From NCBI RefSeq assembly GCF_014805625.2, contig NW_023998531.1, positions 251,941 through 315,940 of the forward strand: 64,000 bases of DNA, in the 5' to 3' direction. Source of the DNA: Glossina fuscipes (taxonomy: Eukaryota; Arthropoda; Insecta; Diptera; Glossinidae). The first letter of the stretch is position 1, and the number at the start of each line of letters is the position of its first letter. Both the position numbers and the translations under genes were made by a program. Positions 10,293 to 22,204 of this stretch are shown one piece after another. The notes under the pieces are model-generated. The model did not search any database. It was given only the letters and a program-made list of their open reading frames with translations, and was not told the origin of the DNA.

Positions 10293-11580
10293 TTACAGGC
10301 GGATTGGGGGATGAGCTGGGGAAAGGCTTTGCAGGTGAAATGAAAATAACAGATTTCCGACCTCATTAAATTTCTTCTTTGTTAAAGTCTTATTAGCGTT
10401 TTCAGTATCACCCTTGCTCGAAATAGTGGACGAGTTCGCCAATGGAAGGAAATTCTCATTGTAGGAATTGTCATCCAAACATTCAAAGTAATTTGAAGAA
10501 AACTTCTCTTTCACTTCTTTATAGGAGAGATTTTTAATGGCCATGATCTTATTGATGTTTAATTTCAGCTCCCTGTTCGGGCAACACTTGTTGATAGTGT
10601 TGTGCTCATCTGAACCACAGGACAAGCACTTCATCTTCTCACTTAGAGCATTGCTTTAAGGGTACGAAGTACTTCACCGGCAGATAACAATATTTAAATT
10701 TTGTTGACTTAGGGAGGGCTTTCCCTTTGAAGCCGATTTTGATGCCGGTTGTGGGAATGCACTCATTCTTGTTGTTGGGATTCCTTCTTTGAAAACGAAC
10801 AGCGGATTTGATCGGAATATCGGACACGGCGTTTTTAATTATATCGTCTACACTGTATATACAAGCGATGTTTCGAATGACTCCGAATCTCTCAGTGAAT
10901 AATGTCGGTATGTACACCTTTAAATTGTTTTTAGTAAAATCGTTATTTGTGATAAAGTTGTTGGCATTGGCAGCAGAGCTGAAGAGCAATTTGGCTCTGG
11001 CCTGGTAACCGCTTTTAATTCTTACAAGCTGTACATGGTGAAATTCTTCAGGTAATAGTAAAAAAAGAGATCAGAGTTGACATTCAAACGGTTCCCTTCA
11101 GCGTTTGCACACGTTTCGACAAAAAGTACGAAATTGCCCTTCGACAAGCAGTCGTACAAATTGACCTCGTGATTTGGAATGGCTGTGGCACCCAAGTCAA
11201 AGGGCTTGTCGACTGCCTGTTTACTAAGCACGATTGAAACATTTGCGTTAGCCTCCCCTTCGGGAGATAAAAGAAACTTATTTTCACCCATCCTCAATCT
11301 CTTGGTGTGCCCAATGGCATTGATATAAAAATCTTCGAAAACGCCTCTATCAGTAGTTGTAAGATCAGATCCAGTCGCTAGGGCTGTTGTTGATGATTGG
11401 CGCAGAGCCTGTTGCCTCAGTAGAGCAGGGTGCTATCATTTTGGTGATAACGCAGAGCCATCAGTCATGGCACTCGCCTCCCATTGGTGGAGTATCGGCT
11501 TTCCGACATCGGATTGTTGGATCGTTGGCCGTTGATCCCATCAGCTCTCGTGTACCTCTGGCTTTCCGACGTTGAGATGC
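10293..11580 (-). pseudogene. ORF1 (nucleic-acid-binding protein) of the same I-like element
   Basis: The minus-strand ORF1 is read in three frames. 11400-11022 is open upstream of any ATG and includes RGVFEDFYINAIGHTKRLRM and KFLLSPEGEANANVSI. 10989-10639 has SAVRFQRR and TTGIKIGFKGKALP. 10634-10293 has a CCHC-type knuckle CLSCGSDEHNTINKCCPNRE. Before 11400 an open frame with the repeated motif RYT/RYS plus DGINGQRS suggests the N-terminus. I-clade elements carry knuckles in ORF1 followed by an endonuclease-RT ORF2. Here the endonuclease is absent between 10293 and 10054, so an internal deletion joined ORF1 to the RT. Confidence 0.7.
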
Positions 11581-11693
11581 CGGACCGTTGGCCAGGAAAA
11601 CTGTTTTTGACGTTTTTTTGTACATTTTTTAATTTCGGGATTTGCCTGTGTAAGCCTTGTCTCAGCAGAAAATACTAAGCGAGTTCAATACAA

Positions 11694-11783
11694 CAAAAAT
11701 GCAGGGCATGAAAAATTGAATAAAAATCAATGCAGGGCATGAAAAATTGAATAAAAATCAATGTAGGGAATGAAAAAATCACA
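11694..11783. repeat. 31-bp tandem repeat, ~2.8 copies
   Basis: Unit CAATGCAGGGCATGAAAAAT plus TGAATAAAAAT. The third copy is diverged (GTAGGGAATG). The array sits just upstream of the I-like ORF1. Confidence 0.85.
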
Positions 11784-14660
11784 GGGAGTCGGGCTGATGT
11801 TGTTTTGGCTGTTATCACGGGAAACACGGACCAAAAATCCGAACGAAAAAAATTTAATATATATATATTACTTTTTAATTTTTTTCTTTTTCTCTCCTTC
11901 CTCCTTCTCTCCATTTCTTCATTTAAATTTTTAAAAGATTTGGTTACTTTCTTAAACCTCTTTTTTCCTTTCTTTCTTTTAAATTATTTAAATTGTCGTA
12001 AATTTTCTTTTTTTTCACTAACACCGGCAAAGCCCAAAAATTATTCAGCTGCCGTTTGCCGAAATAATGATCACCTTGGCTTGGTTAATAGCACCATGTT
12101 TATTGCTGGAACAGATGGTCAGAAATAATAAGTTTTTCTCTGCAACTGGAAGTAGTCTTCGTAGATATATTTACTGAAATGTTTTAGAGAAAGTAATTAT
12201 AAAACTATTTGGTCTGTACGAGCTTACCACATTTTCTGATTTCGGTATTACATTTATTAATGCGTGTGTCGCATCTTACATCAAGAAGTGCCCTCTTGCT
12301 TCTTAGCAAACTTGCGAATCTTTAGCTAAAAGCGAGTCATTAGTTCGTCTGTAGTTGGGTTGCTTGTTGAATTATCAAAGAGAAAAAACGTTCATCTACT
12401 ATCGGCTTGTTCGCGAAGTTAACTCAAGTTACTTTTCTCACCTCTTCTTTGATTGCATCAAGTAGTGTACGCTTGGTAGGCAAAACCGTAGGACGTGGGC
12501 TGGCTACAAATTTCAATATTTTGAAGTCATACATAGTTAAATAGGCAGAAAAGTTTCTTGTAGACAATGAGCAATGTTCTGTACTTTCCGCAAATTATTT
12601 CTGCGCCAACTTCTGGACCTATCGCTTTAAGGAGTAGTACGGTTGCTTAAGATATTTGAGAGATCTCCATAAGTAATGTTCATCAGATATGCGTAAAGTG
12701 ATGCCCATTAAAAAATTATTAATTGTTAATTTCTTATCGCAACCAGACGTAAGTCCAGATTCTCTGTAGCTCTATTGAAATTTCTTAATCTTTTCTTCTT
12801 TCTTATAATTTCCCTCATTTCAAGGCTTTATTGCAATTTCTAGGCTCTTCAAAATTTCTGCCGGCCGATATAAAACTAACTTAGAAACTAAGATTTGTAT
12901 AATCTTTTACCGCATCATCAATTTCAGAAGAGCTTTGCAAAGTCTGCTTAAAGTGTAAATTGTTGGCGATCAATCTTTCAGGAATCAAACGTTATGAAAC
13001 GTGCAATTAATAGATCAACTTTATAAAGTTTCTTGTTGTTTAATTGTTAGCTGGCAGAATAATGTTCAGATGACTTATCAATAATTTTAACAATATAGAA
13101 TTCCAGAACTGAACTGAATGAGTTTAGGTGCATGTACCTTCTGGGTGGCAACCGTTTTTATGACCGTTTTTATACCAATGGCTTTAGATCAATGATTCTT
13201 TTCATACTAACTTTTTATACTATAACGAGTTTAGTTTTTCGTTATACAATTTTAAATTTAACTTAATTGAAGAGAACTTAAAATAAATAAAGTTAAATGA
13301 ACATAATTCCAATGAGGAATTGTTTTCTAAGACGATATAAATAAAAAAGTCGATAGCGAATGGTAAGGCATAAAGGCTAAAAAGTGTAATAAAGAGTTAT
13401 TGTTTTAAGATACCTCATAAGTCTATGAAAATGATCGGATAGGAGTATTCATATGTACTGTATCAGGACATTCATTGCGTGCAATTCGTCATCCAGAAAT
13501 TTTTGGAAAACTGTGGCAGCTGCGCTATCTTTGACAGAAAAATCTCTTTCGAATTCGTGAAACGATTAATAATTGTAAGAAGATTTCGCTTCTTTTCTGA
13601 CAGTAGAAATAATCAGTAAAAAGTATGTCCATGTGGATGTCTACTCCGTTAAAATAGGAAAGACGTCAACGGTTGCGATGTGTAATTTTAGCCAACTGAC
13701 ATTGCTGGAAATTTCTACACTATTTGTTGATGTCTTGATACACGGATGGCCAAAGAAAAGATGAAAATATTAGTTTTCATGTAGCCTGAGATAAGTTCCC
13801 CTAAATTTTGAAATATTTTGATCATAATTTACGCAAATGCGCCGTTTTTGGATTGTATTTTGATCATAATTCATGCAAGTGTGCCCTTTGTAGAATATTG
13901 TTGTGTGTTGTATCAAGTGTTAATGAAATGTGAATGAATGAACAAAGACTTTTTAAGCTAAATTGATAGCGGCGTCGACACTTTTCCATACTTAGTTGTA
14001 GCAGACGTTGGAAAAATTGATCTTACAAAATATGGTGATACTGCATCGTTATGTTGTTGGCCAGGTACTTGTTGTGGCCAGAAGATACTTGTAGTAGATA
14101 TGTAGTCTTTTACATCTAATTTTTTCTTTTCTATTGTAAATTTGCCAGGCGTTTCAAAAAGTATGAACGTGCTCGCTCGCGAGAAATAGCATTTCTGTCA
14201 CTGAGTGACCACATCATGCGGAATGAGTTTTAAGATTAAAGAACTAACATTTGGCGATATGAAATGTTAAAAATACAAAAATCCGATTTTGACAAGAGGT
14301 GATCACGAATAGGCTGAACCTTGTCATGTGATGATCTGGTTATGATCTGGTTTTGTGATCCTGGAAAAATGCGACAAACCAGAATTATTAACCGAACGCG
14401 ATTTTTATAATCCAATACAAGACATCCGATTGAATGCGGATTGCTGCGCTGTAAGAAAAAATGATGTGCAGCCGCAGAACGTTAACCTTGTTTAATACTT
14501 TACAAAATGGCTTTGTAAGCTACATGACCCGGTTCTACTTTTCTTATGTAATCAATAGATTAAACGGGTAAATAAAGAAATTGAAAATTAATAACATATT
14601 GATATGAATTGTCGTTTAATGTGTCTCTATTAATATAAATTATTTTGGAAATAAAAATGT
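11784..14660. other. Mostly anonymous AT-rich DNA; two weak coding-like scraps
   Basis: No gene is recognised. On minus, 12534-12442 is an open stretch (MYDFKILKFVASPRPTVLP...) ending at a good donor, GAAGAG then GTGAGA. On minus, 12991-12881 is another (RLIPERLIANNLHFKQTLQ...) with EIDDAVKDYT, which resembles the linker of non-LTR ORF2 proteins. Both are too short to name. The T-rich part 11870-12010 is low complexity. Confidence 0.3.
13814..13894. repeat. 42-bp tandem duplication
   Basis: TATTTTGATCATAATT at 13814 and 13856 is followed in both copies by related AYGCAAGTGYGCC and TTTTTGGA/CTTTGTAGA ends. Confidence 0.7.
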
Positions 14661-15091
14661 TTAAATGCATTGAAATATTTACAAAGAATTTTTAATTACT
14701 TTATATTTGAACTGATTGTCAACATATTCTTAGAATCTTCTCGTCTTCATTTTTCTAATGGAAAAAATTGGAATCCTTTCTTACTTTTCCCTCTAAAAGT
14801 ATATGGAAATAGAAATGCATGTTTAAGCTTAAATTGTTTGCAATATCATTCCTGTAATATCTTTTTTTTATCATTAAATCATTTCGTCTTTAATATTTAT
14901 ATTTGAATCGCGCTCAGACCTTGGTTTATAAGGGCATTCTGGGCAACTGTGGTAGGAAGTGAGCAATGTTGCAATGGTTTTTGCAATAAGTGGTCCGGGC
15001 AGTTTCTCATTAAATATAACCCGCAACTCTCAACCCTTCAAAAAAAAAAAAACAATAATCGTTTCTCAAGAATAAATCTGCTTGAACTTAC
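14661..15091. other. No gene recognised
   Basis: AT-rich DNA downstream (in the minus direction) of the cyclotransferase-like exon. I looked for a following exon encoding the conserved C-terminal part and did not find one. Confidence 0.35.
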
Positions 15092-15280
15092 TCATTCTTT
15101 TTTTCCATTCTTATTCCTTGTATTTCACGATCGTAATATTCTGAATACTCTTCTAATTCATCTAATTTTTTCAACATTTCTTCATCCACTTCATACACTT
15201 CACCTTTATCATTATGACCGCGACCGCATTTATCCAGCAAGAATGGAATATTAAATCGAGTACTTATAATCAGTGGATAT
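15092..15280 (-). pseudogene. Exon of a gamma-glutamylcyclotransferase-like (AIG2/GGACT fold) gene
   Basis: This 189-bp minus-strand exon is bounded by an acceptor (TTTATTTGAAAG) and a consensus donor (GTAAGT at 15091-15086). It carries YPLIISTRFNIPFLLDK, then GRGHNDKGEVYEVDEEMLKK and LDELEEYSEYYDRE. This is the core of the AIG2-like fold of insect GGACT proteins (CG2811/Tina-1 type in Drosophila), including the GEVYEVD strand with the catalytic-region acidic residue and the LDxLE..YYDR motif. Family members are about 150-190 residues, so only the middle third is here. The first exon with the YGTLxxG nucleotide-like loop and the C-terminal exon were not found. A 178-bp satellite lies in the upstream intron position. 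The exon has no stop or frameshift, so it could still belong to a live gene with distant exons, but the context suggests an isolated fragment. Confidence 0.65.
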
Positions 15281-15295
15281 CTTTCAAATAAAATA

Positions 15296-15950
15296 AGCAC
15301 TTGTACGAATATATGGTAAGAATTAGGAGAAAATTTTTCAAAATAGGGCAAAATCGAACGCCAGGTCTATAAAAATTGTGTAAAACTATTCAGGAGACGT
15401 ACAAGGGGATATAAATGCTTATTTTTTATACATTTATATATACAAGATTACATATTATATTTCAAGCACTTCAAGCACTTGTACGAATATATGGTAAGAA
15501 TTAGGAGAAAATTTTTCAAAATAAGGCAAAATCTAACGCCAGGCCTATAAAAATTGTATAAAACTATTCAGGAGACGTACAAGGGGAGATTTTCAAATTT
15601 TTCGGGTCTATAAAAATTGTGTACGACTATTCAGGAGAGGTACAAGGGGAGATAAATGCTTATTTTTTATACNNNNNNNNNNACTATTCAGGAGAGGTAC
15701 AAGGGGAGATAAATGCTTATTTTTTATACATTTATATATACAAGATAATATATTATATTTCAAGCACTTCAAGCACTTGTACGAATATATCGTAAGAATT
15801 AGGAGAACATTTTTCAAAATAAGGCAAAATCGAACGGCAGGTCTATAACAATTGTATAAAACTATTCAGGAGACGTACAAGGGGAGGTAAATGCTTATTT
15901 TTTATACATTTATATATACAAGATTATATATTATATTTCAAATCAACTAA
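15296..15950. repeat. Satellite array, ~178-bp unit
   Basis: Units start with AGCACTTGTACGAATATA at 15296, 15474 and 15772, with a shorter unit between 15600 and 15771. Every unit contains GGTAAGAATTAGGAGAA, TCTATAAAAATTGT, ACTATTCAGGAG and AGATAAATGCTTATTTTTTA. The period between the first two copies is exactly 178 bp. The sequencing gap lies inside the array, so true copy number is unknown. Confidence 0.9.
15673..15682. other. Assembly gap (10 N)
   Basis: Ten undetermined bases within the satellite array. Repeats on both sides are nearly identical, so the array is likely collapsed here. Confidence 1.
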
Positions 15951-16020
15951 AAAGTGTTCAAATCAACTAAGAATTTTTCCAAATCAACTAAGAATTTTTC
16001 CAAACCAACTAAAAAGTGTT
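15939..16020. repeat. 20-21-bp tandem repeat, 4 copies
   Basis: CAAATCAACTAAAAAGTGTT, then two CAAATCAACTAAGAATTTTTC copies, then CAAACCAACTAAAAAGTGTT. The copies form an ABBA pattern at the end of the 178-bp satellite. Confidence 0.9.
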
Positions 16021-17330
16021 CAATTGAAAAACGAATCATAAAAGCGGATTTAAATACAAACGTCCATACATACTACGGTAAGTCCATTTATATAAATTAA
16101 ATTCAGAACGAAAGTAAATAAATAATACATAAAAAGCTTTTATTTAGATTCATCGAAATATATTGAAAAATATTTTTTTTAATTTACATATATATAAACT
16201 TATGTACAGATCGGCTTTGTTGCCTTTCTGAATGTAGAAAATTCTTCATTAATTTCTATGTTCACATCGTCACTTATTTTAACTTATGGAATTGATTCTT
16301 GTTTGTGGTGGTTCCCGCGCTAGCAATTATCTGGATGATACGATACACAAACTAGTTAAAAAATTTATCCCGTCAGTTGAAGGCGGTTACTGTTATATCC
16401 GTTTTATGTGAACTTTTTACACCTATTGAATTCTTTTTCTAAATGATTTATACACTTCGTTTTTAGAACATGTTTATTTGAATTATATCATACTTCAATT
16501 TCATAATATGTATCTGTGCAAAAGTATAAGCATGTTTTTCCGGAGAGAAATTACACACTAATCAAAATACATGTAAAATTCAATATCGATACGGGCAAGC
16601 CTAACTTGGGGAGACCAATCTTAAAATCCAAATATGAAACTAGCTAAATGTACTCCTTTTGATAGCCACTGATGAGATTTAAAAATGGGCCCGTGTGAAC
16701 AAAATTTTCAAGAGTTATGGAAAAGTTCGTTGAAAAAATTCGGCTAATCGGACAAGCATGCCCGAAATAAAACAAAAAACTGAAACTTACTGTGCGTGGC
16801 AGATCTCCTACATAAATAAGTATTTTGTATTTAAGAGATGAAATGGACTTGACTTTCATATGTAGCTTTTGGATAATACCAAGGATTGATTGTCAAAGTG
16901 ATTTTGTCAACGATGATCTTTTCCCTTCTATTTATCAGAAATCGCAAATTTACCTAAAAACAGGTCTTACATTTGCCCAATCCTAACCAAATAAGATCAA
17001 CCTGTAACTTGTAGCATATGTTGTACAAGCAGCAGACAACTCTCAACTAAGAAGTTAATTAATTAAATAATTTTATCAACTCTAGAAGACCCAACGTTTG
17101 GCATAACTTATTTCTATCAAAAGGATTATCTTCATTCGCTATTTTTGTCGACTTGCCATAAGAAGTTAGAAGTTAGTAATTCAATGTTAAAAAATGATTG
17201 CAACAGGTCCACCATAAATGAGGAACTGAAACAACCCCGAAAAAAACAATAATTTGTCATATTTTCGTCTATAAGTTTCGATCCTTCGAAGATATTTCGG
17301 AACACACATTTCTTCACAATTTTTTTTCAC
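16021..17330. other. No gene recognised
   Basis: AT-rich. The short open frames present show no family resemblance or splice structure. Confidence 0.35.
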
Positions 17331-17521
17331 TTAGTTTTGAATTTTTCTATACACATCAAAAATATGATTTCTCAGTTTATTTCGAAAAGAAGAAGTCTTG
17401 TTGGGATTATCTACTAAACCATTAGAATCATATAGAATATTTTCCAAATTCACATCACCACTCTGTTTAAGATCATATATTGGCTGCGAAATGTAGGGAA
17501 CATTTGATTCAAAGGATTTTC
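17331..17521 (-). pseudogene. Possible terminal exon of an unrecognised gene
   Basis: On minus, a polypyrimidine acceptor TTTGTTTGTAG is followed by an open frame of about 63 codons ending at TAA (17333-17331). The peptide contains KSFESNVPYISQPIYDLKQ and then a hydrophilic tail NKLRNHIFDVYRKIQN. The composition is balanced, unlike nearby noise frames. The family is not recognised and no partner exon was found. Confidence 0.3.
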
Positions 17522-17867
17522 CTACAAACAAAAACATATTTCTTTAGTAATTCTTTGCTTTTTATTTTACTTAGGCTACGTCTAGCTTTTTGGTTAAATT
17601 TTAGATATCTTGCAATTTCTAAATGTCAATTAGAAAACTTGTCACTTAGCTCCCGAAAGGCCGCTTAGAAATTTTACTCAAACATCGATATCCCTTCAAT
17701 AATGCATATATAATGCATATATAGATTGCTCGCTCAAAAGCAGATTACTAATTTTCTTTTCCAGTAAAAGTAAGACTGTGCGACATGGAATTAAAGTTTC
17801 TTACAAGAACTAATACAAATTCCATACAATTGAGAATGTTTGAATAAATTTCTTTACATTTATTGTG

Positions 17868-18060
17868 CCACTTTCGAGAATAAGCGTATACAATTATCAA
17901 GAATTTTGCATGTATTGTGCGCCTTTCGACAATAAGCGCATATTCGTTCTCAATAATTCAACAGGCCTTTGTAAAAAAGCCATCGATGCGAGAATAACCG
18001 TATATATTCTCAATAATTTGTACAGAAATTCCAAACAACTGAGAAAATAAAAATTCCAAA
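17868..18060. repeat. Dispersed repeat (related to 40524-40690)
   Basis: Contains TTTCGAGAATAAGCGTATAC, TTTCGACAATAAGCGCATAT, TCTCAATAATTCAACAGGC and CTTTGTAAAAAAG. The same blocks, in a related order, make the tandem repeat at 40.5 kb, so this is one interspersed family. Confidence 0.6.
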
Positions 18061-18180
18061 CAACAATATTGTTAGCATAATTGCATGTCGTATAAGTGGT
18101 TATCGGTGACACTGGCCGAACGAAAACACATGGTGGATCATGGATTTCCTGGATTTTAGAATTTAGTAGCTTTATTATAC

Positions 18181-18262
18181 ATCTAAAATACTTTATATAT
18201 ATAAATATATATATATAAAAGAAATATATATATATATATATAAAAGAAATTATTCTTTTTAA
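18181..18262. repeat. (TA)n-rich microsatellite
   Basis: Two runs of TATATA with AAAGAAAT between them. Confidence 0.85.
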
Positions 18263-20053
18263 TGGTTTCTTGATTGTTTCCGATTCTACTTCCTTGACTT
18301 GGTCAAGGTCGCTTGGGGAAATAAAATCAAACTAGCGATAAGAATCTACCTGAACGAATTATTCTATACAATTCTTTGTTTCAATAACTATCGGAAATTT
18401 TTACTGAAATATTCCATTTTAAATAAATAAAGAATTTATACTGAATACCCATAGTAAAGCATTCGGATTTCTATTTTGGATGTGCCCCCTTTTGTTAGCA
18501 AATCTAAAATTTATATAGAAGAATAATTAATATATATTTGAATAGCATTTCATTGGTACTATTTGTAAACATGTGAAAAATTATCAAAACTCTTTTACAA
18601 CATTATATTATTGAGGTTGCTGGAGCATCCCATAATCAATATGGATACAAGTAATACTTCTTTACAGACTGCACTTAGACTCTTCAAGACTTCTCCCATT
18701 CATGGTCTCGTTTTTTTAAATATTTTGCATTAATACCAACTTGGACCGTCAGGCGGATAATAAAAATGATAATCAATTTAATCTTCTAGATTTTGTGAAG
18801 CATAAAAATTTTGTAAAGATATTTTGAAAACTCTCGACATTACAATGAGACGAACTTTTCGGTTTCTCTCTGTCGTTTTCGCCAAAGCATACATTTTGCA
18901 CCACGTCAGTTGACCAGTTGGATCTGGTTTCGCTGTTTATATTAAAGCATTCTACATTTTGTATTCTCCAAACGCTTCAATAAACCTCTGTGAAATTTGT
19001 AGGAATGATTTGTATTACATACGATCCAACGTTACATTCCGTTCAATCTACAGTGCGTTGAAGCGAAACTTTCAGTTTCAAAGTAAGTAAGACTGTAATC
19101 ACATTTATAGACATAAAGCTTTTCGTATGCGTGCATACTTTTCTTATTATGTTTCCAAGTATAAGTATACAAAATAAAAAATAGATGGTTCTAACTAAAG
19201 AAGGCTTTCTAACAGAATTTCGAGTTGTATTTTTCTTTTTGGCTTAGAAAGTGTCGGAGAAGTCAAAGGATCACACACATTTTTAAACAATATATTTTTA
19301 ATCGATCAAAGAACAATAAATGCCAAGCATTTTATGAAGTATTTTGAAAATATCTGGAAATTGTATTGTATTGAGTGTATACTTTTCCTTTTTTAGAAGC
19401 AATGCTGTATTATCTGAAGGCATCTCCAAACAGATAAAAAAATCGATGGAAAAAGAGCAAAAGCGACCAAGTCAAATGATGATGACATGTAAAATATATT
19501 TACTTGATCATAAAGTAGAGCGATGCTCCATTCACTTGATATATTCTCCAAATTTTTTTTAATAGCAATATTTGCTTGTTGGTTTTTCAACTTACATACA
19601 TATGTACAAAACTCTAATTTTCAGAAAATAATGAGATATAAAAACCAAAAAAACCTTTAACCGAAATTTGTTATATAGCGCGAGTGTTCTAGTATAAGTA
19701 TAGATATATCCTGTAACGAAAGGAAAAGAAAACATATTGCAATTTACTCATTTTCATTTATATATGGCGTTCATCATTTCGCTTCGGCAACAATATCAAT
19801 ATGTGTCGACAAAATATTAAATTAATAGTTTTTAGCATCATTTGTCGTTTATTGGGATCTACTGCAGAACGCTCGCTAGCAAAACAAATTTTCGCAGAGC
19901 AACAAGAAGAAGACCTGTACATACAAACTTAATCGTTGTTCGTTTGAATCCATATTTAAAAAATATATTAACTGGGAAAGTAGTCTTATTTTTATTTATT
20001 AATTAATGTTATTAATTAAAAAATGAAAAATGAATTTTAAGGTCGAAAGTAAT
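18263..20053. other. No gene recognised
   Basis: AT-rich intergenic DNA. Several short frames only, none with family features. Confidence 0.35.
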
Positions 20054-20624
20054 TTAATTATCTTGATTGTTAACTGTTCCTTCGGCTAGCTTTGATGGGT
20101 CAGACAAATGGGCCGTCAAATGACCGAGGTAGGCGTCATTATCGATGCAGTAATTTATGATCATGCGCCAATGAGGATCCAAAAAGAGTGTGTCGGGGTT
20201 GCCGTATATCATAAGCAAACAACGAGGCCGAGAAATTGCGAGTTTCGTTGGTCTTTCGTTTCGTATGAATCCTAATCCATGGTGCATATCGTCACATATA
20301 TGCTCCTTGCTTGATCTCACTCCTGAGATTAATATTATATCCCGTTCCTAAAAACAACCAAGCGAAATCAACATTAGTATTAATTCAAACTGTAATTTTA
20401 CGAAGGTTACACCTGTCCTTGGAACTCCTCCACAATACCAATTTTATGCATCGCTACGTCGGCATCATCAAAAAGATTTCGCAAATGTTTAGCTTGTTTT
20501 ATGAACGGTGTTATAATGCCAATCGATTCAGCTTTAATGTTATTACGATGAGCCGATAGCCTGTGTTGCTAGTGCTCAATGTCTTTTTTTAGTCTAAGAA
20601 TTTATTTCATTAGTCTAAAATTAA

Positions 20625-20667
<43 letters not shown>

Positions 20668-21478
20668 TTATTACGATACAATTTGGACGTCATTAGAAAG
20701 ACCTTGAAAAATGAAATAAATTTTTTAAAATACTAGATAGAAAGGATTGTACTTTTAAACTAAAGAGAACTTACTTCCTTCGCTTCGTAAGGATTATACC
20801 ACGACGGCGAGTTTTTTCCCTGCATATGTTCACTACGTATTCCGTGGAAGAATATGCCAAATGCTTTGGGTCGATTTGGTGATTGCGGCAGTAAGTCGTC
20901 AAGTTGCTTTAGCATTTCCGCTTCACTAGAATTCTCTCTTATCGTTGGTATCAACAGTTCATTATAAGCATTCACTATAGAGGGCAACGCCCGGTAATTG
21001 TAGAGTAAATTTGTAACCAGGCGAGGGTCAAAACCACATGCAAGGGGAAAACTATCAACGTTCTTAAGTATGGAGCACGCGAAAGAATTCTCTCCAAAAA
21101 TGATGTGGATAAACCGCGTCTACGAGCATATTTGTTTATAACGACTGGTTGCAATCGATGGGGATCTCCAGCAAGGATTACCTGGCCATGCTCTTTTGAT
21201 GCTTGAGCAACAGCAACCATAATTTCAGGTTCTGTGCACTGGTCGGCGTCATCGATTATTACATGTGTGAAATGGTGCGGTGGAAAGCCCATTTGCAAAA
21301 AATTTCCAAGTGTATCGCAAGTACCAATTATTACTCGATGGTGTCCTAAAAACTTCCTTTGACATCTTAGTTTGAGTCCGGACTTAGTCACAATCATATC
21401 ATGTTTATAGGTGTCATCTATGCCAGTATCCCAATATTTGCCGCCTGTTAGGCAATACGGCATCAACTGCTCTGGTAT
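20054..21478 (-). pseudogene. armi: Armitage/MOV10-like RNA helicase, C-terminal half
   Basis: Superfamily-1 helicases of this family unwind RNA, and the fly protein Armitage acts in piRNA production. Three minus-strand exons are visible. 21478-20775 starts at PEQLMPYC and holds motif II VIIDDADQCTEPE, motif III ILAGDPHRLQPVV and LPSIVNAYNELLIP, ending at a GTAAGT donor. 20568-20413 holds SIGIITPFIKQ and IGIVEEFQG. 20347-20054 holds ERDIILISGVRSSKE, motif VI LAISRPRCLLMIYGNP and WRMIINYCIDNDAY, ending at TAA. Both introns have usable splice sites. A one-base frameshift near 21066 and an in-frame TAG just before 20568 (or an acceptor there) show decay. Motif II is DDAD in place of the usual DEAQ. 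The matching N-terminal half lies on the plus strand at 24944-25897. The first 15 codons of the longer open frame (up to 21520) are antisense transposon, not helicase. Confidence 0.88.
20629..20668. repeat. (AAT)n microsatellite
   Basis: About 13 AAT units inside the first intron of the helicase C-terminal half. Confidence 0.95.
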
Positions 21479-22204
21479 ATGAATGATGGTTTGTTGAATT
21501 GCCTTAATGTGCCAAATCAAACTTTTTAAATAATTATTATGATATTCGTAAAATCAATATTGTGTTACTAAAACATCGTCTTTCACATTTGACCCTTGAT
21601 TTCTCAACCGGTAGTATTGAAAGTTTATTGTCGTCGTTCTACAATACATTAAATCTAGCTATTGCTGCATCTGTTCCGATCAAGCATTGTCGAGCTCGAA
21701 GTAGGTGTCCTCCGTGGTTTAATAAGACAATTAAATATCACAAGAATAGAAAAAACTCGCTATTCAAAAAATATTTGAAAAGTGGCTCTGCGCTCGACTA
21801 TGTCGCTTACTCGGTGGCGAGGCATAGATTTAACTCCCTCAACCATCGTTATTACTGCAGATACCTTCAGTTCATTAAATCCTCTCTATTTGCTAATCCT
21901 AGATTTTTCTTTAAATTTGTTAACTCTAAAAGAAAAATGTCCACATATCCCTCTCATGTTTCTTTTAATGGCTCTGATTCCTCGGATGATTTTGAAATCT
22001 CAAATCTATTTGCTGAGTATTTCCAACGTAACTTTTCGATTGCTAATTTCGATTTATCAGCAAACTACCCATATCCTATAACTAACTCTGTTTCAATACC
22101 TAACTTGGTTATTTCGGAAGATGACGTTTTTAAAGGGTTGAGTTCTCTAAAATACAGCTTTTCGCCTGGACCTGATGGAATTCCATCATGTGTACTTAAA
22201 TCTT
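21477..22204 (+). mobile_element. Non-LTR retrotransposon fragment (linker and RT start), sense on plus
   Basis: Starts at ATATGAATGATGG, directly against the helicase remnant, and matches the element at 950-2215 from that point. Order: NNYYDIRKIN after a one-base slip, LDFSTGSIESLLSSFYNTLN, a basic region with CPPWFNKTIKYHKNRKN, the RT lead-in LISEDDVFKGL-type block and SPGPDGIPSCVLKS. It stops at about 22204, where the sequence switches to the opposite strand of the same element. It is 5'-truncated and lies antisense to the helicase it interrupts. Confidence 0.88.

Noticed and set aside
15296..16020. Array with regular spacing considered as a CRISPR-like array
   Set aside because: Eukaryotic context; contiguous tandem units without unique spacers, so it is a satellite.
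21480..21520. N-terminal 15 residues of the minus frame before PEQLMPYC as helicase sequence
   Set aside because: Aligns on plus to the non-LTR element at 1.17 kb, so it is antisense transposon.
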